Assembly (NCBI GenBank): GCA_023413605.1
Contig: JAEZPL010000487.1
Span: 1-7,864 of the forward strand
Direction of reading: 5' to 3'
DNA: 7,864 bases
Source: Pseudomonadota bacterium
GTDB taxonomy: Bacteria; Pseudomonadota; Alphaproteobacteria; Azospirillales; Azospirillaceae
Below the pieces are notes generated by a model. That model did not search any database. It had not been told where the DNA came from and saw only the letters and a program-made list of their open reading frames with translations. Below, in pieces: positions 5,731 to 7,864 of this stretch. The translations under genes were made by a program, and so were the position numbers. The number at the start of each line of letters is the position of its first letter. The first letter of the stretch is position 1.

Positions 5731-7452
5731 ATGATGCCGTCCCCTACCCCGTCCACCTGCTCCTTGCCGCTGCGCAAGGCGACCTTCGCCACGCTGACCG
5801 AAGCGCTGGACTATGCGGCCGACAGCGAACGCGGCCTGAACTTCTATTCCGGGAACGGGCAGCTTCTGGAAGCCCTGACCTACCGCGACCTGCGCACCCA
5901 GGCCCTGTCGCTGGCCCGGCGCCTGCTGGCCGCCGGCTTCGAGCCCGGCGAGCGGATCGCCCAGAACCCGGAGACCGGCGGCGACTTCGTGCGCGCCTTC
6001 TTCGCCTGCGCCTACGCCGGCATCGCGCCGGTGCCGATGCCCCTGCCCGTCGCCTTCGGCGGGCGCGAAGGGTATGTCAGCCACATCCGCGGCATGCTGG
6101 GTGCGGCGCGGGTGTCCGGCCTGTTCGCCCCGGCCGGCCTGGTCGGCTGGGTCGCGGAAGCGGCGGAGGGGCTGGGGCTGCGCGCCGTCGGCGACCTGGG
6201 CGTGCTCGACCGGTTCGCGGAAACGGGGATCGACCTGCCCGCGGTCGGCGCGGAGGACGTCGCCTATCTCCAATTCTCCTCGGGCAGCACGCGCTTCCCG
6301 TCGGGCATCACGGTGACGCACCGCTCCTTCATGGCGAACGCGCGGGCGATCGTGGAGCACGGCCTGCGGATCGCCGAAGGGGACCGCGGCGTGTCCTGGC
6401 TGCCCTTCTACCACGACATGGGCCTGGTCGGCTTCCTGCTGGCGCCGCTCACCGCCCAGGTCTCCGTCGACTTCATGCCGACGCACGAGTTCGCCCGCCG
6501 GCCGCTGACGTGGCTGTCGCTGATCTCGCGCAACCGCGGCACGCTGTCCTACAGCCCGAGCTTCGGCTACGAGCTGTGCGCGCGCCGCGCGACCCTGAGC
6601 CGGCCGGAGGGGCTGGACCTGTCCTCCTGGCGCGGGGCGGGCATCGGCGGCGACATGATCCGCCCGCACATCCTGGCCAGCTTCGCGGAGACCTTCGCTG
6701 CCAGCGGCTTCGACCGGCGCGCCTTCGTGCCGAGCTACGGGATGGCCGAGACCACCCTGGCGGTCAGCTTCGCGCCCCTGAACACGGGCGTGGAAGTCGA
6801 CCGCGTGGACATGGACGTGCTGGAGGACCAGGGCCAAGCGGTCGCCCCGCAGTCGGCCGACGCCCGCGCGCGCGATTTCGTCCTGTGCGGCCCGCCCCTG
6901 CCGGAGCACGCGGTCGAGATCCGCGACCCCGACGGAACCATCCTGGGCGAACGCCGTCTGGGGCGCCTGTTCGTCCGTGGGCCGAGCCTGATGACCGGCT
7001 ATTTCGACCAGCCGGAGGACACCGCGCGGAGCCTGTCGGCGGACGGCTGGCTCGACACCGGCGACCTCGGCTACCGGGTCGGCGAGGCCCTGGTGATCAC
7101 CGGGCGCGCCAAGGACCTGATCATCGTCAACGGCCGCAACATCTGGCCGCAGGACCTGGAATGGAGCGCCGAGCGCGTCAGCGGGCTGCGCAGCGGCGAC
7201 GTGGCCGCCTTCTCCGTCGACCAGGGAGAGGCGGAGCGCATCGTCGTGCTCGTCCACTGCCGCACGCCGGATCCGGAGGCGCGGCAGGCGCTGAAGGCCT
7301 CCGTCGCCGGCACCCTGCGGGCGGAGCACGGGGCGGAGGCGCGGATCCTGCTCGTCCCGCCGCACAGCCTGCCGCAGACCTCCTCCGGCAAGCTCAGCCG
7401 CAGCCGGGCGCGCCAGATGTTCCTGAACGGCGCGTTCGGAGAGGGGCTGTGA
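5731..7452 (+). CDS. Fatty-acyl-AMP ligase (FAAL-type ANL enzyme), candidate acyl-carrier loading enzyme of ceramide synthesis, 573 aa
   Basis: This adenylate-forming enzyme activates a fatty acid with ATP; FAALs pass the acyl-AMP to a carrier protein rather than to CoA. The motifs are in order: the phosphate loop LQFSSGSTRFPSG (180-192), WLPFYHDMGLVG (223-234) typical of FAALs, SYGMAETT (335-342), GWLDTGDLGY (439-448), the hinge region RAKDLIIVNGRNIWPQDLE (459-477), and the C-terminal SSGKLSR with the catalytic Lys554. In the phosphate loop, Arg188 and Ser191 replace the Gly and Lys of the common TSGSTGxPKG; FAALs such as mycobacterial FadD32 show similar changes (from memory). The start is the ATG at 5731, eight bases after the previous stop; ATG 5734 is equally possible. 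The Met at 5083 in the same frame lies upstream of and partly within the lipid-binding gene and is not the start. Followed directly by an SDR reductase, it resembles Caulobacter AasR. Confidence 0.92.
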   Translation: MMPSPTPSTCSLPLRKATFATLTEALDYAADSERGLNFYSGNGQLLEALTYRDLRTQALSLARRLLAAGFEPGERIAQNPETGGDFVRAFFACAYAGIAPVPMPLPVAFGGREGYVSHIRGMLGAARVSGLFAPAGLVGWVAEAAEGLGLRAVGDLGVLDRFAETGIDLPAVGAEDVAYLQFSSGSTRFPSGITVTHRSFMANARAIVEHGLRIAEGDRGVSWLPFYHDMGLVGFLLAPLTAQVSVDFMPTHEFARRPLTWLSLISRNRGTLSYSPSFGYELCARRATLSRPEGLDLSSWRGAGIGGDMIRPHILASFAETFAASGFDRRAFVPSYGMAETTLAVSFAPLNTGVEVDRVDMDVLEDQGQAVAPQSADARARDFVLCGPPLPEHAVEIRDPDGTILGERRLGRLFVRGPSLMTGYFDQPEDTARSLSADGWLDTGDLGYRVGEALVITGRAKDLIIVNGRNIWPQDLEWSAERVSGLRSGDVAAFSVDQGEAERIVVLVHCRTPDPEARQALKASVAGTLRAEHGAEARILLVPPHSLPQTSSGKLSRSRARQMFLNGAFGEGL

Positions 7453-7864
7453 CACGGGTCGCGGCGGTCACCGGCGGCACCGGCTTCCTGGGCCGCGCCG
7501 TTGCCGCCGCCCTGGCCCGGCAGGGCTGGCAGGTCCGCCTGCTCGTCCGGCGCAGCGCCGCCCACTGGCCCTGCCCCGACCATGAGCTGGAACTGGTGTT
7601 CGGCGACCTCGCGGACGACGGCGCGCTGCGCCGCCTCGTGCGCGGCGCGGACGCCGTGGTGCATCTGGCCGGCCTGATCAAGGCGCGCTCGCGCGCCGGC
7701 TTCATGGCGGTCAACCGGGACGGCAGCGCCCGCCTCGCGGCGGCGGTGGCCGCCGAGGCGCCCGCCGCGCGGCTCGTCCACGTGTCCTCGCTCGCGGCGC
7801 GGGAGCCCCATCTGTCGGACTACGCGGCCAGCAAGCGGGCCGGCGAGGACGCCATCCGCGAGGG
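7449..7864 (+). CDS. NAD(P)-dependent epimerase/dehydratase-like extended SDR (3' end missing), candidate ceramide reductase
   Basis: The start is a GTG at 7449 that overlaps the FAAL stop (GTGA), with GGAG at 7439-7442 six bases upstream; overlap and site together support coupled translation. The frame runs open to the right edge, giving 138 residues. VTGGTGFLG (7-15) is the TGxxGxxG dinucleotide loop of extended SDRs at the N-terminus. DAVVHLAGLIKA is the fourth-strand motif and FMAVNRDGS the substrate/cofactor helix. VHVSS provides the catalytic Ser (113/114) and YAASK the Tyr125/Lys129 pair. Typical members are about 300-330 aa, so roughly half is missing. In Caulobacter a protein of this class, CerR, reduces the 3-oxo group of N-acylated sphinganine beside the acyl-ACP synthetase gene. 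By position this is the equivalent, but sugar epimerase/dehydratase or other reductase roles cannot be ruled out from half a protein. Confidence 0.87.
   Translation, partial: MTRVAAVTGGTGFLGRAVAAALARQGWQVRLLVRRSAAHWPCPDHELELVFGDLADDGALRRLVRGADAVVHLAGLIKARSRAGFMAVNRDGSARLAAAVAAEAPAARLVHVSSLAAREPHLSDYAASKRAGEDAIRE

Noticed and set aside
5083..7452. A 789-aa FAAL starting upstream at 5083
   Set aside because: The first 216 residues are an out-of-frame reading across the start and body of the lipid-binding gene, Arg/Pro/Gly-rich and without motifs. Ligase homology begins near 5731.
5431..7455. Long minus-strand frame of 674 aa opposite the FAAL
   Set aside because: It is antisense to a gene with a full set of motifs. 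It is Arg/Ala/Gly/Val-rich with no domain, a common shadow of GC-rich codon bias.
1..7864. CRISPR array, tRNA/rRNA, insertion sequence or phage attachment site
   Set aside because: I saw no regularly spaced repeats, cloverleaf with CCA-type end, transposase or terminal repeats.

Overview
The window is GC-rich, with long open frames on both strands and codons strongly biased to G or C at the third position. With a Tad pilus-type protein, a DUF2141 protein, an LPS-type flippase and a lipid-synthesis operon, this suggests an alphaproteobacterium, plausibly Azospirillum or a relative in the Rhodospirillales. That assignment rests on gene content and composition only.

Layout. (1) 1-737 (+): the C-terminal part of a TadG-like von Willebrand factor A (vWA) protein, cut by the left edge. 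(2) 815-1422: two small genes transcribed away from each other. One encodes a 100-aa protein of unknown function (-), the other a 66-aa protein that is almost all coiled coil (+). (3) 1424-1443: a perfect 20-bp palindrome that fills the gap between converging stop codons. (4) 1444-4570 (-): a leftward envelope cluster. In order of transcription it holds an oligosaccharide flippase of the Wzx/MOP type, a CDP-glycerol glycerophosphotransferase-like transferase, and a secreted DUF2141 protein whose start overlaps the transferase stop (TGATG). (5) 4571-5113: a divergent intergenic region with two adjacent dyads, a stable hairpin and candidate promoters, but no convincing gene. (6) 5114-7864 (+): a tight operon of an MlaC/Ttg2D-family periplasmic lipid-binding protein, a fatty-acyl-AMP ligase (FAAL), and an extended short-chain dehydrogenase that starts at a GTG overlapping the FAAL stop by four bases and runs off the right edge.

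Main reading. A dedicated acyl-activating enzyme followed at once by an NAD(P)-dependent epimerase/dehydratase-like reductase resembles the bacterial ceramide (sphingolipid) locus known from Caulobacter crescentus. There AasR charges the carrier AcpR, Spt condenses serine with the acyl group, CerS N-acylates, and CerR reduces the product. Here the first gene would supply a periplasmic lipid shuttle. The divergent flippase and phosphoglycerol-transferase-like genes are candidates for making or exporting a head group or surface glycan. The ceramide assignment is inferred from order and family, because spt, acp and cerS are not in the window. The decisive check is what lies to the right of 7864.
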